From contig JBITNC010000001.1 in the NCBI GenBank assembly GCA_050084985.1, forward strand, positions 124,620,001 to 124,684,000: DNA of 64,000 nucleotides, read 5' to 3'. The translations under genes and the position numbers were made by a program. The notes under the pieces were generated by a model, which did not search any database, had not been told where the DNA came from, and saw only the letters and a program-made list of their open reading frames with translations. Numbering within the stretch: the first letter of the stretch is position 1; every line of letters starts with the position of its first letter. This DNA comes from Nageia nagi (Eukaryota; Pinophyta). Shown piece by piece: positions 11,936 to 22,421 of this stretch.

Positions 11936-12374
11936 TGTTGAAAATTATAATGCACTATTTTATAACATTTCTCTTTAATGTAAATTCACTTAATATGTAA
12001 AGTATCTTTAGATACCTTAAAGCATTAAGGGAAGACTTTACCCTTGGGTAAAAGAGAGGTTAAAGAGTAGGTTTCATCTTATAAATAGAGAGGTACCCCC
12101 TCTCATTATGTGCTTGTAGAAGTATGAAGATTATAATCTTGTAGAGTTATAGGAATGCTCTTGTAGGAGATTTGTAGAAGAATTCTTGAGAATTTGTAGG
12201 AGAGTTCTCTTATGAAAAGTAATAGAAGAGATGGTTCAAAGTGGATGTACTCCCAAGAGTTGAAGGAACCACTATACATTATGTGTTCTCATTTGTGTGA
12301 ATGATTTGTTCTTAGTTATATTTGTTGGAGAAGCTACATGAGATATTGGTTTATGGAATCCTTCAATTCCATCA
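11936..12374 (+). repeat. Copia-1 3' LTR
   Basis: Direct repeat of 7760-8206, with TATAAATA at 12080-12087. It ends CCATCA and is followed by the target duplication atttt (12375-12379). Confidence 0.9.
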
Positions 12375-12379
12375 ATTTT

Positions 12380-13771
12380 GGGCAACACTCACTTATTATG
12401 CATGATGGGGTTGGCTTGAAAATCCTTGAGTCATTTGGTTGTGCAACACTTGAGAAGGAAATTTAGTTTTTTTGAGAGTTGGATCTTAGAATTTTTGAAA
12501 GGATTGGAAATATTTTTGAGTGAGGGTAGGCTCCCTTTGTTAAAAACCAACATATGTTTGTGTGGTATTAGGATTTTAAGATTGGACATATGTTGGAATG
12601 AAAACTTGAGAAGGAGGAAGTGATTAAGGAAAAATATTAATGTGCACCTTAGTTTGGGAAGAATTATGTGGCACATAATATTGAAATATATATTTGAGTA
12701 TTTTATATTACTAAGTTGCTAGGCATATTTGGTTATGGTTGATAAGAGGAACTAGATTGATCAAAGCTAACAAGTTGAGGGGCTGGAGTTTTAATCCCAA
12801 TATTTGAGAATTAATGTTTATCCTATTCCCTTATAAGGATGGATGAGTGTCCATAATTTATGAAATTTTATTAACTTTTTGGAGCTTATACCACTCTTTA
12901 AATACTTGAGCCTTCTCCCTATCATCATGATGGGGAACACTAGATGGTATTAGAGTGGGAAGTTCAAATTATGGATGTGATGAATAAACCAAAGGATCTA
13001 ATTGAGAAATCAATGGAGATTGGAGTAAGCTTGATGATAATTGTTGGTCTTGACTTGAAATAAAATGAAAGCTTGAAATAATTATGGATGGAGAAGCTAA
13101 TGAAGATTGATTTATTCTAACCATTACCTCTTGAAAGGGGTATTTTTGGGTTTTAAATTTTCTTAAAATGGTTAAGGGAGAATTGGGTTGTTCTTGGTAT
13201 TGAGGTTAAATGGAAGTGGATGGCATGTAAGAAGGTTGAAGTTCATGATAAGGGGTTCTATAGTTGAAATATAAGATTAAGAAGAGGAAGATAAAGGTTG
13301 TGAAACCCTTATATATTCTCCCAAGGAATGATAAGTGGCTTAAAAAGGTTAGTTTTCAATGGTTGGTACATGAGGTGATGAAGGCCTAGACATTGAAATA
13401 TGTTATTTGGTTTTGAATTGTTAAAAGAGTGTTTGGATATAAGAATCAATCAATAAGAGCTAATGTTGGGAAGCTATATCATATTGGGTGTCCATTACAA
13501 TGTGATGGGGTGAGTTAAGTTCCCCAAACAAGGGGTTCATATGGACAATAGATTGGATGTCTCTATAAGGTTGGGGTATTTCTTAGAGAGATGGATTAAA
13601 AGCATGTATATAAGGTGAGTTATGGATAGCAAACACTTCTACAGCATGTGGTGTAGGTGGATGGGAAGAAGGATCATTTTGGGATAAATTTCCTAGTTAT
13701 ACTTCCCTAGCTTATCTAGCCCTATCTTGTACTCTAGTTTCAAATAAATTAGCATGAGGTTCATTATCCAT
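12380..13771 (-). pseudogene. TatL gag, N-terminal part
   Basis: The likely start is the ATG at 13771 (minus), giving MDNEPHANLFETRVQDRAR, followed by a stretch rich in Pro, Ser, His and Gln with several stops. This fits the proline-rich N-terminus of Tat-lineage gag. It joins the C-terminal part left of Copia-1 once that element and one target copy are removed. The frame is broken, so the product is not made. Confidence 0.6.
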
Positions 13772-16700
13772 TTTAAGGTTAAAAACAAGAACTTGAGAAG
13801 ATAATTGTGCATAAAGAAAATTATACCAATTATGCTAAAAAATATAAAGTAAATAAACATAAAGCCTAAGTATTTTATTAAATCTTGTTTAGTGTATGTG
13901 AATATTACCACAAACAACCCTAGGATGATCTTTCAAGATAGAAATCCTATATGCAATATAGCAAAAGTGTGAACATAGAAATGCTAATTATCTTATCTAA
14001 TTGCTTCTTATTCAATTAAGGAAAATTATCTTTTTAATGAGGTTGCTTTTAGGGTTCTTTCACCTCTTTTGTAGTTTTTATAAAATGAACCTAATCAAGA
14101 ATTTTTAGGTAAGGATCAATCTTTAGGGGTGTGGTACGTTTAATGGCTCAACTCAAGTTTCTCACCTTGATCATGACCTTTGGGTGTAGGTTGGATCATG
14201 GTGATGAAATCCATGTTCTTTAGCTCAATGCTAGGCACATGTAAAATTAATGCAAGCATAAGACAGTACATACAATATGCAACAAAATGAAGTACAATGT
14301 AATAATTTTGATAGCAAACACTCCCTCCCAAGGATTATATTCTCCTTTATTTTCACTAAATTCAAGAGAGTAAATTAAGTAAATAAAAAAATTCTAGGAT
14401 AAAAAACAACACACAAATCTATTTTAAAGCATGTTAAAAGCAGGATATAGGTCATGGGGCTCCCACTCCAAGATCTTGTCATATATAATACCTATTTTAT
14501 AGGCTCTTACCATGATCAATATATTGCAAAATGATTAGTGGTACCAAGCGATGGAATGCTATAATACTATACTAGTTGATCATAATGATACCTATAGAAT
14601 TTTTAAAAAATAAGTATAAAATACAAAATTAAATAATATAGGTAAAATCCAATTGTTAAATGTTAGCAGGGGACTACTACCAACTAGTTATAGAGCTTAA
14701 AAACTATGATACTTGCACTAAATATAAGATAAAACTACCTAAATCCCTAAAATAGAACTAACTTGTAAATATAGTATTGGCTATCAAAGAGGGATCAATA
14801 CAGTCCAAACCAAATGATAGAAATAAATGTTGCAAGTTCAATTGACAATTTGAGATTTGATTGGAAGGCAAATAGTTTGCAAGGAAATGGTGAGACTCTA
14901 AGGACCAATATACATAAAACCAGTTGGATTTATACTGATATTCTTGAACTCATTTTTTTAGGGTTTGGTCATGGTACTATGAGGAAGGTTCCTTGAAAAA
15001 ATTAGCCTAAGCTAGTGAAAGAAACTATCCAAACATGTAGAAAGAAAGAATCAAATACAACACACAAAATCAAAGAAGAAAAGTAAAAGAAAACTCTTAT
15101 AATGTTGCATGTGATCCACTATGATATTTAGTTTATAGAGCACCCACGAAGCCCCACCACTTGATCAACTAGCAACACAAAATATTGAAACCCAAAGGCC
15201 TTACAAATACCCACATCAATATTCTATGGTATCAACTTATGAAATGATAAATAAGATAAAATGAAGATAGGGATGAGATATTTTTCCTTTCTATAAGCTT
15301 CCAAAATGTCCATATACCTACAATTTTTTTTTTTGTGGGGATTTCTAATTCCTAGGTCCTTAATACCCTAGAACCAAGCAAGATGGGACTTGTGTACTAT
15401 TAAATCCCCAAGCCTTGACTCAACAAGATGATAGAAAATAACACAATACCTAAAATGAATTAAAACACATACTAAACTAAAGTAAAATATATTTCTAATC
15501 ATTTGATATTGATTTAAAAATAAAAATATAACTAATCTAGCTTTTATCTACTAAGTGACTAGCCTAGAATCCACTAGATGCAACCATGCACAAGTATATT
15601 TTGAAATGATAAATGGATATGATGTTTTTGAATTAGAATAAGATATAAAACATATAAAAATATGTGAAAAATCCAAATACATGTGAATACCCTAAGTATT
15701 CTTCACTTGAATGGTTTTAAAATCCCCCTTTTTGGCCTTGGAAATGATGGTTGTGACTCAAAAGTTGTGTACAAGGATTCATGCACAGAGTTGAAAGGAA
15801 GTTGGATATGTGAGAGATCAAGAGATGAAAATTGGATAGAGGGAAAATTATTTTGAATTAACTTTAGGTCAATTAGGGTTTTACACCTAATTGGTTGATC
15901 AATTGCCTAACCGGTAGGCTGATCAGGATTCGGGTTAAACATTATTAAAAGAGATGCAAAGTTGTCAAAATGATCACACAAGAGATATTGCATAATATGA
16001 TGGGTGTAAGATTATCATTATGGTCTACAAAACATGTCAAACCATAAAGAGTCACCTAGGAAAGGTGAACAAGCAATTTTTAGGTGTTTACATGTCCTTT
16101 TCAAAAAATTCCATTTTATACTTTTTCTCCAACCATTGCAGTCCATGAGACTATGTTACATCATGCATCTTATCAAATTATTCTTATATCATGAAACTAT
16201 ATTAGCATCATGCATCATTATAGATAATAAAACTATGTTAGAGTTTGGTTTAGTTGAACATATCTTCAAAAGGGAGATACTTGTAAATTTACTTGATTTA
16301 TTTGAATGAGAAATTAAAAAGGGTTCTTAGCAAAGCATAAAATATTAGAAACTTAATGAAGGTAGAAATATTTTCTATATTATTAATGAATTTTAAAAAA
16401 ATATTTAAGTATCTCTCCTTTGTAGATATTTTCTAAATGGTATCAATTCATTACAATATTCTTGATATGTGCTTTATGGGGGGAGTTGTAGCTTAACAAA
16501 TATGCACCGTTGTAATCACCCCATTAAAGAAAAAATAAAGACATAGTAAAATCTGGTTAAGGATATAATAAAAAGTAAGGAGTCTATAAAAAATAATTTG
16601 TGTGGCATCAAGTACTTCAAATTTGATTATTTTTATCAATAGTTATTATTCTAATTAAATTATAATTGTTTGTAATTTAATTTGTGATTATGGTGTATTA

Positions 16701-17270
16701 TAGCAATTATGTATTATATATGGTTACGATCTTTTGTATGAATTGAGGAAGTTGAAACAGATGTAGTTGAAAATGTAACTTAATATAATGAAGACAATGA
16801 TTTGAATGGAAAGCCTATAAGTTCTTTGGTCAAGGAGTTTGATGATGCTTTGACCAATGAGGTTGGTGATGCTTTTTCCAATGACACTATTAAAAAAGGG
16901 GGCTTTTAGGGGCATTTTTAAACCATCATATTATATATTTACCAACTATTATCTTCATGTCTTCTATGAGGTCACCACAAAAAGTCCCCTCTTTAATATG
17001 GAAATTAATAACCATCATTATATGGTACCCTAAATTACCACATGATGTATTAAAGAGGTGGTTATAAATAGCCTGTGAATCAGCTAATGTAGATAACCAA
17101 AATTTCCCCTCAACCTACCACATTAATTTTTAAAAGTGGTGGTTTTAGCTACCACTTTATGGATGTAAGTGGTGGTTTAAAACCACCACATATTTATCAC
17201 ATTTTAAATTAGGGGTGTAGCTTGAAATCATTCTTCCAAATGGAAGAATGCTTCCAAGTTACTTCATCCT
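13772..17270. other. Non-coding; TatL leader and unknown sequence
   Basis: About 3.5 kb without a recognisable gene. The part nearest 13771 must hold the TatL leader and perhaps its 5' LTR, but I could not find the LTR edges or a primer site. Open stretches at 14814-14996 and 16034-16309 have no family signature. Around 17100-17200 short complementary phrases around GTGGTGGTTTTAGCTACCAC could form hairpins. Confidence 0.4.
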
Positions 17271-17280
17271 CGGTTATCCA

Positions 17281-17370
17281 AGGCACCCAAGCTCAATCAT
17301 AGTGAGCCCAATTATTATGTTGGCCATTAATTCTCTAAGGATAGCCCAATGGAACTAACAAGTCATCATT
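17281..17370 (-). repeat. Dispersed repeat R90, copy A
   Basis: On the minus strand this matches 37061-37150 (copy C) and, in part, 30901-30960 (copy B): CCATTGGGCTATCC, then ATGGCCAACAT, then AATTGGGCTCACTAT. In all three copies the side before the repeat is an AT- or GT-rich alternating tract. Confidence 0.75.
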
Positions 17371-17476
17371 TATATATATATCTCTGTGTGTGTGTGTGTG
17401 TGCATGCATGCATGCGCATGCATGCATAGGTGTGTGTGCACGCACACATGCAAGAATGTGCATATGTGTGTGTGTG
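17371..17476 (+). repeat. TA/TG/CATG alternating microsatellite
   Basis: A TA run is followed by TG dinucleotides, then CATG/GCATG units, then GTGTGCACGCACAC. From 17385 to about 17428 and again from about 17430 to 17452 purine and pyrimidine alternate perfectly. Confidence 0.95.
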
Positions 17477-17479
17477 AAA

Positions 17480-18496
17480 ATAATGAAGTGGTAAGTTAGA
17501 AAAAACATGCTTGTAATACTTTGCAATTGTTCAACTTAGAAATTTAAATGCTATATTGTCTTTCCTCCACAATAAGCATAATAACATATCTTTCCCCCAA
17601 GATAACTTGTTCAAAACATCATGAATTAGAAGCTCTCAATATATATATATATATCACCATTATGCTTAAAAATTATTTTATAATGTTAGTACATTGCTTC
17701 AAACATATGATATGAAATTATCCAAGATCAACATATGATAGGAAATTATGGAAATTTAAGCAAATGCATGATGTAAATACATTTTTTTGAAGAAGCTCAA
17801 TAGGGGTTCAAATATTTTCTACAATTATGCTCAAATGATCAAGAATACCATAATTATGATAAAGGATTACATAATCATGCTCAAATGATTCAAATACACT
17901 CTATAGTTTCAATTATTTCTTAAATGATTTAAATATACTCTGTAGTACTGCTACCATAATATTTCATTTTATAAGCATCAATTAGACACATCCACACACA
18001 CCCAAGTAGAAATTTTTGAAAAAAATGAAATGGAACATATAACCTAATATACATGAATATAAAATATGAATGATGCATGATGTAGATAGTCTCATGGAAT
18101 GGAATGGTTTGAGGAAATGAAATTCATGGCTACAAAAAGGATTCCCTTAAATTTTAATTTGATGAACCACTTGGGAACACATGTTTTTTCTATGTTTGGC
18201 TATGCATTACAAACATATTTTTATCAACTTAGGTGGGAAATTGGAATATTTTCATCATTTCATATTTTTGGATTATATGGTGTATTTAAATCATTTCATA
18301 TCAGATGTTAAACATTTTCTTTTCTTCTCCAACCCATATTTTAGATCATATGGTGTATTTGAATCATTTTATATCATATGTTGAATAATTACTTTTCTTC
18401 TCAAAACTAGTTTTTGGATCATATGGTGTATTTAAATCATTTCATATCACATCATATAATGAAAACCATAATAAAAATAGAAAAGCCTCATGCAAG
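17480..18496. other. Non-coding, repeat-rich, weak PPR traces
   Basis: Contains recurring forms of CATATGATATGAAAT and its complement. Near 18255-18460 a unit of about 75 bases starting ATCATATGGTGTATTT occurs three times. Near 18065-18115 the translation MHDVDS...EWN recalls the MHD..SWN part of a PPR motif. The same motif and repeats resume right of Copia-2, so this was one region before that insertion. Confidence 0.5.
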
Positions 18497-18501
18497 GAGC
18501 T
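18497..18501. repeat. Target-site duplication (gagct), left of Copia-2
   Basis: Five bases before the 5' LTR; the same five follow the 3' LTR at 27828-27832. A perfect match agrees with a recent insertion. Confidence 0.95.
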
Positions 18502-18978
18502 TGTTAGAATTTGTAATGAAATATTGTGAATATCTAAACTCCTTGTAAATTCAATTAATCACTTAAAGGATATGTAGATACCTTAAGGGATTAATTGAAT
18601 TCTTTATTAATGTAGACTTTGACCTTACCATGGGGTTAGTTGGTAGCTTAAAGTTAGGCCATACATTTATTGTAACCCTAACCTTACCCTTGGGTTAAAG
18701 GGAGGTTAGGGAGGTGCTCTCAAGCTATAAATAGAGGGCCTCTCCTCTTGTAACATAACTAAGATTTGGAGTAAGATTACTCTACTAGTTTGTGTAGGAG
18801 AGGAAGAGAATTGTAGTAAGAGGTGCATAGATTGAGAATTGAGAACTAGTTGTGGATGTACTCCCAAGGAGGGAGGAACCACATTATATTTGTGTTATCT
18901 TGTGTGAATGGTGTTATGTTGAATGATTGAGTTTCCTAGTCTTGGACCTTGAGAATTAGAGTAGGTCTAATTCCTTCA
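18502..18978 (+). repeat. Copia-2 5' LTR
   Basis: 477 bases, starting TGTTAGAATTTG and ending AATTCCTTCA. A TATAAATA box at 18726-18733 is the likely promoter. It shares ACCCTTGGGT and GTGGATGTACTCCCAAG with the Copia-1 LTRs. Confidence 0.96.
18726..18733 (+). promoter_or_regulatory. TATA box of Copia-2 5' LTR
   Basis: TATAAATA in the sequence context AAGCTATAAATAGAGGG. The same box is in the 3' LTR (27575-27582) and in both Copia-1 LTRs, so it marks the conserved promoter position. Confidence 0.75.
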
Positions 18979-18980
18979 AT

Positions 18981-18993
18981 TGGTATCTAGAGC
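18981..18993 (+). promoter_or_regulatory. Copia-2 primer-binding site
   Basis: TGGTATCTAGAGC lies two bases after the LTR. It resembles TGGTATCAGAGC, complementary to the 3' end of initiator tRNA-Met. Confidence 0.85.
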
Positions 18994-19486
18994 TTGGTGT
19001 GGAAGCTCTTCTTCAACATCTTGAAGGCCTTCATTCCTCATCTTACACCCCATTGGTGAGGTAAAACTAAGAGAAGGTATAAATTTCCTCCTCATTTGGT
19101 TATCTTATGGATTATTGCATTAAATACTAACATATTTTGTGAGATATTGGAGCTTATTATTTTTTGCAAAATATGATCAAAATGGCAATGCAAGCATTTT
19201 TTATACTAACCTCTTATGTTAGTAGCATTTTTTTTACAAAATGCTTAATACATGATATACCTTTTAAGAGGATACTATGCAATGCAAATATTTTTACTAA
19301 CATTTTGTTTGTTAGTAGCATTGATTAATAACTCTATTACAAGCATTGCCAAGGTGTAATATTTACATAATACTTTATTTTTCTCTAAATTTTTGCAAAA
19401 ATTTTAATGCAAATAGAGGGAAATAATTTTTAGAGGCAATTTATTTAAAGCAATATTTTTTTTATACATATTAAAAAAAAGGGGGC
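18994..19486 (+). other. Copia-2 leader, first part
   Basis: Non-coding. Two splice-donor-like sites lie close to the primer site: GAG/GTAAAA (GT at 19061) and AAG/GTATAA (GT at 19077). A good acceptor sits just before the gag ATG, so much of the leader may be an intron. The rest is AT-rich with no motif. Confidence 0.45.
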
Positions 19487-19630
19487 AGAATATTTTGTGC
19501 AAAGTTTAATGTGGAGGAACACAAAATGCCTTGCCAAAATGCAGACTTATGGACTGCAATGGTCAGAGGATATGCACAAAATGGATATGTTGAAAGGGTG
19601 TACAAATTGTTTGACGTGATGCCACCATAG
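19487..19630 (+). pseudogene. PPR exon fragment inside the Copia-2 leader
   Basis: One open frame reads FCAKFNVEEHKMPCQNADLW, then TAMVRGYAQNGYVERVYKLF and DVMPP before TAG at 19628. This matches one PPR repeat plus part of the next (MPxxNxxSWTAMIxGYAQNGYVEEAxKLFDxMP). PPR proteins bind organellar RNA. Only about 48 residues are present, without start or flanking repeats, so this is a captured or inserted gene fragment, in the same sense as the element. Family identity is clear; how it arrived is inference. Confidence 0.8.
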
Positions 19631-20698
19631 CCCTCTCTCCATTTTTTAGTGCTGTGCACCCCTCCCTTTCTCTCATCCTAGCATCTCTACCCCTTGCATA
19701 GTCTTCAACTGAGCATTATGGGTGTGGCGCTGCACCTGGCTTGACCTTGTTGAAAGATTTATTATCTGTAAGAGGAAGCATGTTTTTGAAGAAATTTCTC
19801 CAGAGGGTTGTTTGTCGTGAAGGAAGACGGGGAGAGAGTCGTACTTGCAACCTTCTAGAGTAGGGATGCGTTAATATTGAAGAAGAATGTCGACCATTTC
19901 AAATAGCAAGAAAAGAATGTTTCTAATTAAGCCAAACTGATTTAGGACCACTCCAGTGAAAAACAACCCCAAAATCGGACTAGCTTTGACAAACTTGAAT
20001 GCTAGAATTACAAGAATAGTAACTGTAAAGAATGTCAATGTGTCTAAAGCCTAGATCATTAATCACATTGAAAATAGTAGCAACATGTTCATGTTAAAAA
20101 CACCAGTAATAAATTGCAAATCCAACATAGAATAGTTGTGTCTTGTCCTCCTTTCACTTCAACAGGCAAACTAATTCACTCTACTCATAATATGGCTGCA
20201 ATGTTGCACCATTCATTCTCTGGGCTTTCTGCAAAACCCAAAATTTGAACAAAATATTATGGGAATTCAGTCAATAAAAACATGATGAGTAAAAGTAGAT
20301 GCAGAAAGATCAGTGCAGAGCTTCAAGAAAATGCAGTTTAATCCAGTTTAAATAGGTAATTTTTTCAACACTAGCACAAGTCCCATCACACCTAGTTATA
20401 GTCCATGATAGGCAAAGAGGAATTGTTCACAAATTCTAGGTTCCTGAGGACCAATATATAATGCACACTACAGAGGATCAAGATATAGAATTACCATTTG
20501 CTTGCAGACATGCTTTGTTCCCTATTTTCAAGCCTACAATAGGAGACACAAGAGCAAAAAGGCTAAAGGCCTCTGCATTGATAGCATTAGACATGAACAT
20601 GATATAGAATTCCTAATTTTGTGAGCAACAAGAAGCCTCCCCATTTTTTTTTCCCATTAGAGAAGACACCAAATGTTCTACAACATGAAGTAACTTAC
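19631..20698 (+). other. Foreign-looking block in the Copia-2 leader
   Basis: Less AT-rich than the element around it and without element motifs. It lies between the PPR fragment and an antisense exon-like fragment, so it may belong to the same captured or inserted host DNA. No gene recognised. Confidence 0.45.
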
Positions 20699-20941
20699 AA
20701 AATGCACCCTCCATTGAAGAACCAACATCACATTTAGCCCTTCACGATCCCACTCCCGCTCTAGCCTGGTGTGCCGCTCATCATTGTCATCCTCATCATC
20801 AAAGGTGCGATCTGAACCTAAAGCATGCATATGATCCATAATAGCCATGTGACCCATAACCACCAGTCGTAACCTATCATCACCACTCTCTCCATCCTCA
20901 TCCTTGTCTCTGAACGGTGATCTCCATTGTCTCTTGGCCAT
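20699..20941 (-). pseudogene. Exon-like fragment, antisense to Copia-2, unknown family
   Basis: On the minus strand an ATG at 20941 in the context ATGGCCAAG opens a frame of 81 codons rich in Asp, Glu and Arg (for example MAKRQWRSPFRDKDEDGESG and later RTFDDEDDNDERHTRLEREW). The frame runs into TTTGTAAGTT, a good plant splice donor (GT at 20698-20697). It could be the first exon of a host gene carried in reverse. I do not recognise the family, and a chance open frame is possible. Confidence 0.4.
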
Positions 20942-22415
20942 AATCCCACCGTTGTCAAGGGACTGGAATAGACCCAGAAGTCGATGGTCTCCTTACTGTA
21001 AAAAAAGTCCAAGTAAGATACCAAAACCACATTCTTGGGTTGGAGTTGATCTATCTCCTACCATCTCTCCCTCCTCCCTCGCCATCTACTCTTCTTTGTG
21101 CATTAATTTTTTGTTGACTAAATGCACTTCCAAAAGCAACGTATGCTCCTTCTTAGTAAGGGAAGGGTAGCCATCCCCTTTTTACCTAAAGCATTTATTT
21201 TGTTTGACTTAGAGTATTTTTTTGTTATTTGGAAAGCTTTGGTAAAAGAAGCATTAAATATGCATGTAGTAGGGGTATGGGTCTCCTTTTTCCATTTAAT
21301 TCTTGGAGACTTGGTAAGTAGTGAATATTTTTAACTTATTTCTACAATAAGGTCAAAAATATTTTTAAGTTAAACTTAGCTTACCTTTTAAAAATGCTTA
21401 GAATATTTTTAATATTGCATGTTTAATTTACTAAGGTGCACATGCAATTTGTAGAATGCCAACCTCTTAGCATTTTTTTCTAAGCATGGTAATTTACTTA
21501 GGCAAAACATTCTTAGTAAAAATTTGCTAAGGTAATCTAAGTATATTATTTTTTTTAAGTAAACAAGGGAAATTTTTTTACTTAAAATGCATACTTAAAA
21601 AGACAATTTTTAGCATACAAGTTTTTAGGGATAAAACTTTAAGTGAAAAAGGGGGAATTTGTATAATTTTTACTTAAAACTTTATCTAGATCTTGCATGC
21701 TAAATTTGTAATGCATGCCTCTTAATCTTGTTTGAGGAATAAAGCATGCTTAGTACTTAAAATTTTAAGTTAAATAATGCATGATGCATATTTATTACTT
21801 AATTTTTAAGTCATGGAATAATGCATGTTTAAGTTATGGATTAATGCTAAGTAGGACTTAGTCTTTTTTTAAATTCATTAAAATGATTGAATGAATTTAT
21901 GAACTTGAGCAAAGTATGCAAAATGTAAAATGTCCTTTAAGGTTTCAAGTTCTTGTGGATGATGTATTGTTACTTTACTTTATATTTTTGCACAATTGCT
22001 TTATACTTGCAAAATGCAAAATATTGAAAGTAACCCCTAAAGTGATACCACATGTCTGCATGTACATTTAAGGATTATCTTGATAACCTAGGAGGAAAAC
22101 TAAAAACCTTAAAAAGATAATTAAAATGGCCGATACAAGATACATCGGATCCTTGGAAAATAGTTGGTACTTCTCCTTATGAGAGTATATTACTGACCAA
22201 GGTGAACTAGTTGAGGACTGGTAGTACCTGGGCTCCACTCTATGGGCATCCAGGTGAAGGCCTAATTCTATACAAGAAAACAACCTCAACTTTATCCTTC
22301 TACGGATCGTGGTTTATAAGTTTGCACATGTGGGACATGTTTACTTATTAGATGTTTGATTTGTATAGATGGTAAATTGTAAAAATTTCATTCTTCTTGC
22401 TTATTTACTTTTGTA
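20942..22415 (+). other. Copia-2 leader, last part
   Basis: The first 230 bases still look foreign. From about 21180 the sequence is AT-rich with many diverged TACTTAA / TTAAGTA phrases and no coding motif. It ends in a pyrimidine-rich stretch before the gag start. Confidence 0.45.
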
Positions 22416-22418
22416 CAG
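22416..22418 (+). promoter_or_regulatory. Possible 3' splice site before gag
   Basis: TTATTTACTTTTGTACAG precedes the gag ATG by three bases: a pyrimidine-rich tract and CAG. With donors near 19061 or 19077 this would remove a leader intron of about 3.3 kb that includes the PPR fragment. No transcript was seen, so this is inference. Confidence 0.4.
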
Positions 22419-22421
22419 ACA

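Larger units (their letters stand above)
7760..12374 (+). mobile_element. Copia-1: LTR element without coding region, inserted in TatL gag
   Basis: Two direct LTRs (7760-8206 and 11936-12374) start TGTTG and end CCATCA. A tRNA-iMet-type primer site follows the first and a purine tract precedes the second, and the 5-bp duplication atttt flanks both ends. The 3.7-kb interior has no gag, protease, integrase or RT motif on either strand. LTRs and the last 350 bases of the interior match Copia-2, so Copia-1 is best read as a non-autonomous relative that would need Copia-2-type proteins. By eye the two LTRs differ at roughly 8% of positions, far more than those of Copia-2, so this insertion is older. 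Alternatively it once had genes that were deleted. Confidence 0.9.
1..13771 (-). mobile_element. TatL: decayed Ty3/gypsy element, Tat lineage, split by Copia-1
   Basis: Read on the minus strand, the order is gag (13771 down to about 6100), protease (about 6000), RT and RNase H (4575-3026), a second RNase H (about 2700-2440) and integrase (2110-1030). A second, archaeal-type RNase H between the RT-RNase H and integrase is the known signature of the Tat lineage. The coding region is broken by many frameshifts and stops, so it cannot be active. Copia-1 (7760-12374) sits inside gag. I could not place either LTR: the 3' LTR probably lies left of the window and the 5' LTR somewhere right of 13771. 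Lineage is inferred from domain order and remembered family motifs. Confidence 0.8.

Noticed and set aside
14814-16309. Open frames at 14814-14996 and 16034-16309 as possible genes.
   Set aside because: Short, AT-rich composition only, no domain motif on inspection.
16885-16920. CACTA transposon end (CACTATTAAAAAAGGGGGC).
   Set aside because: It resembles a CACTA terminus, but I found no matching inverted end or 3-bp duplication nearby.
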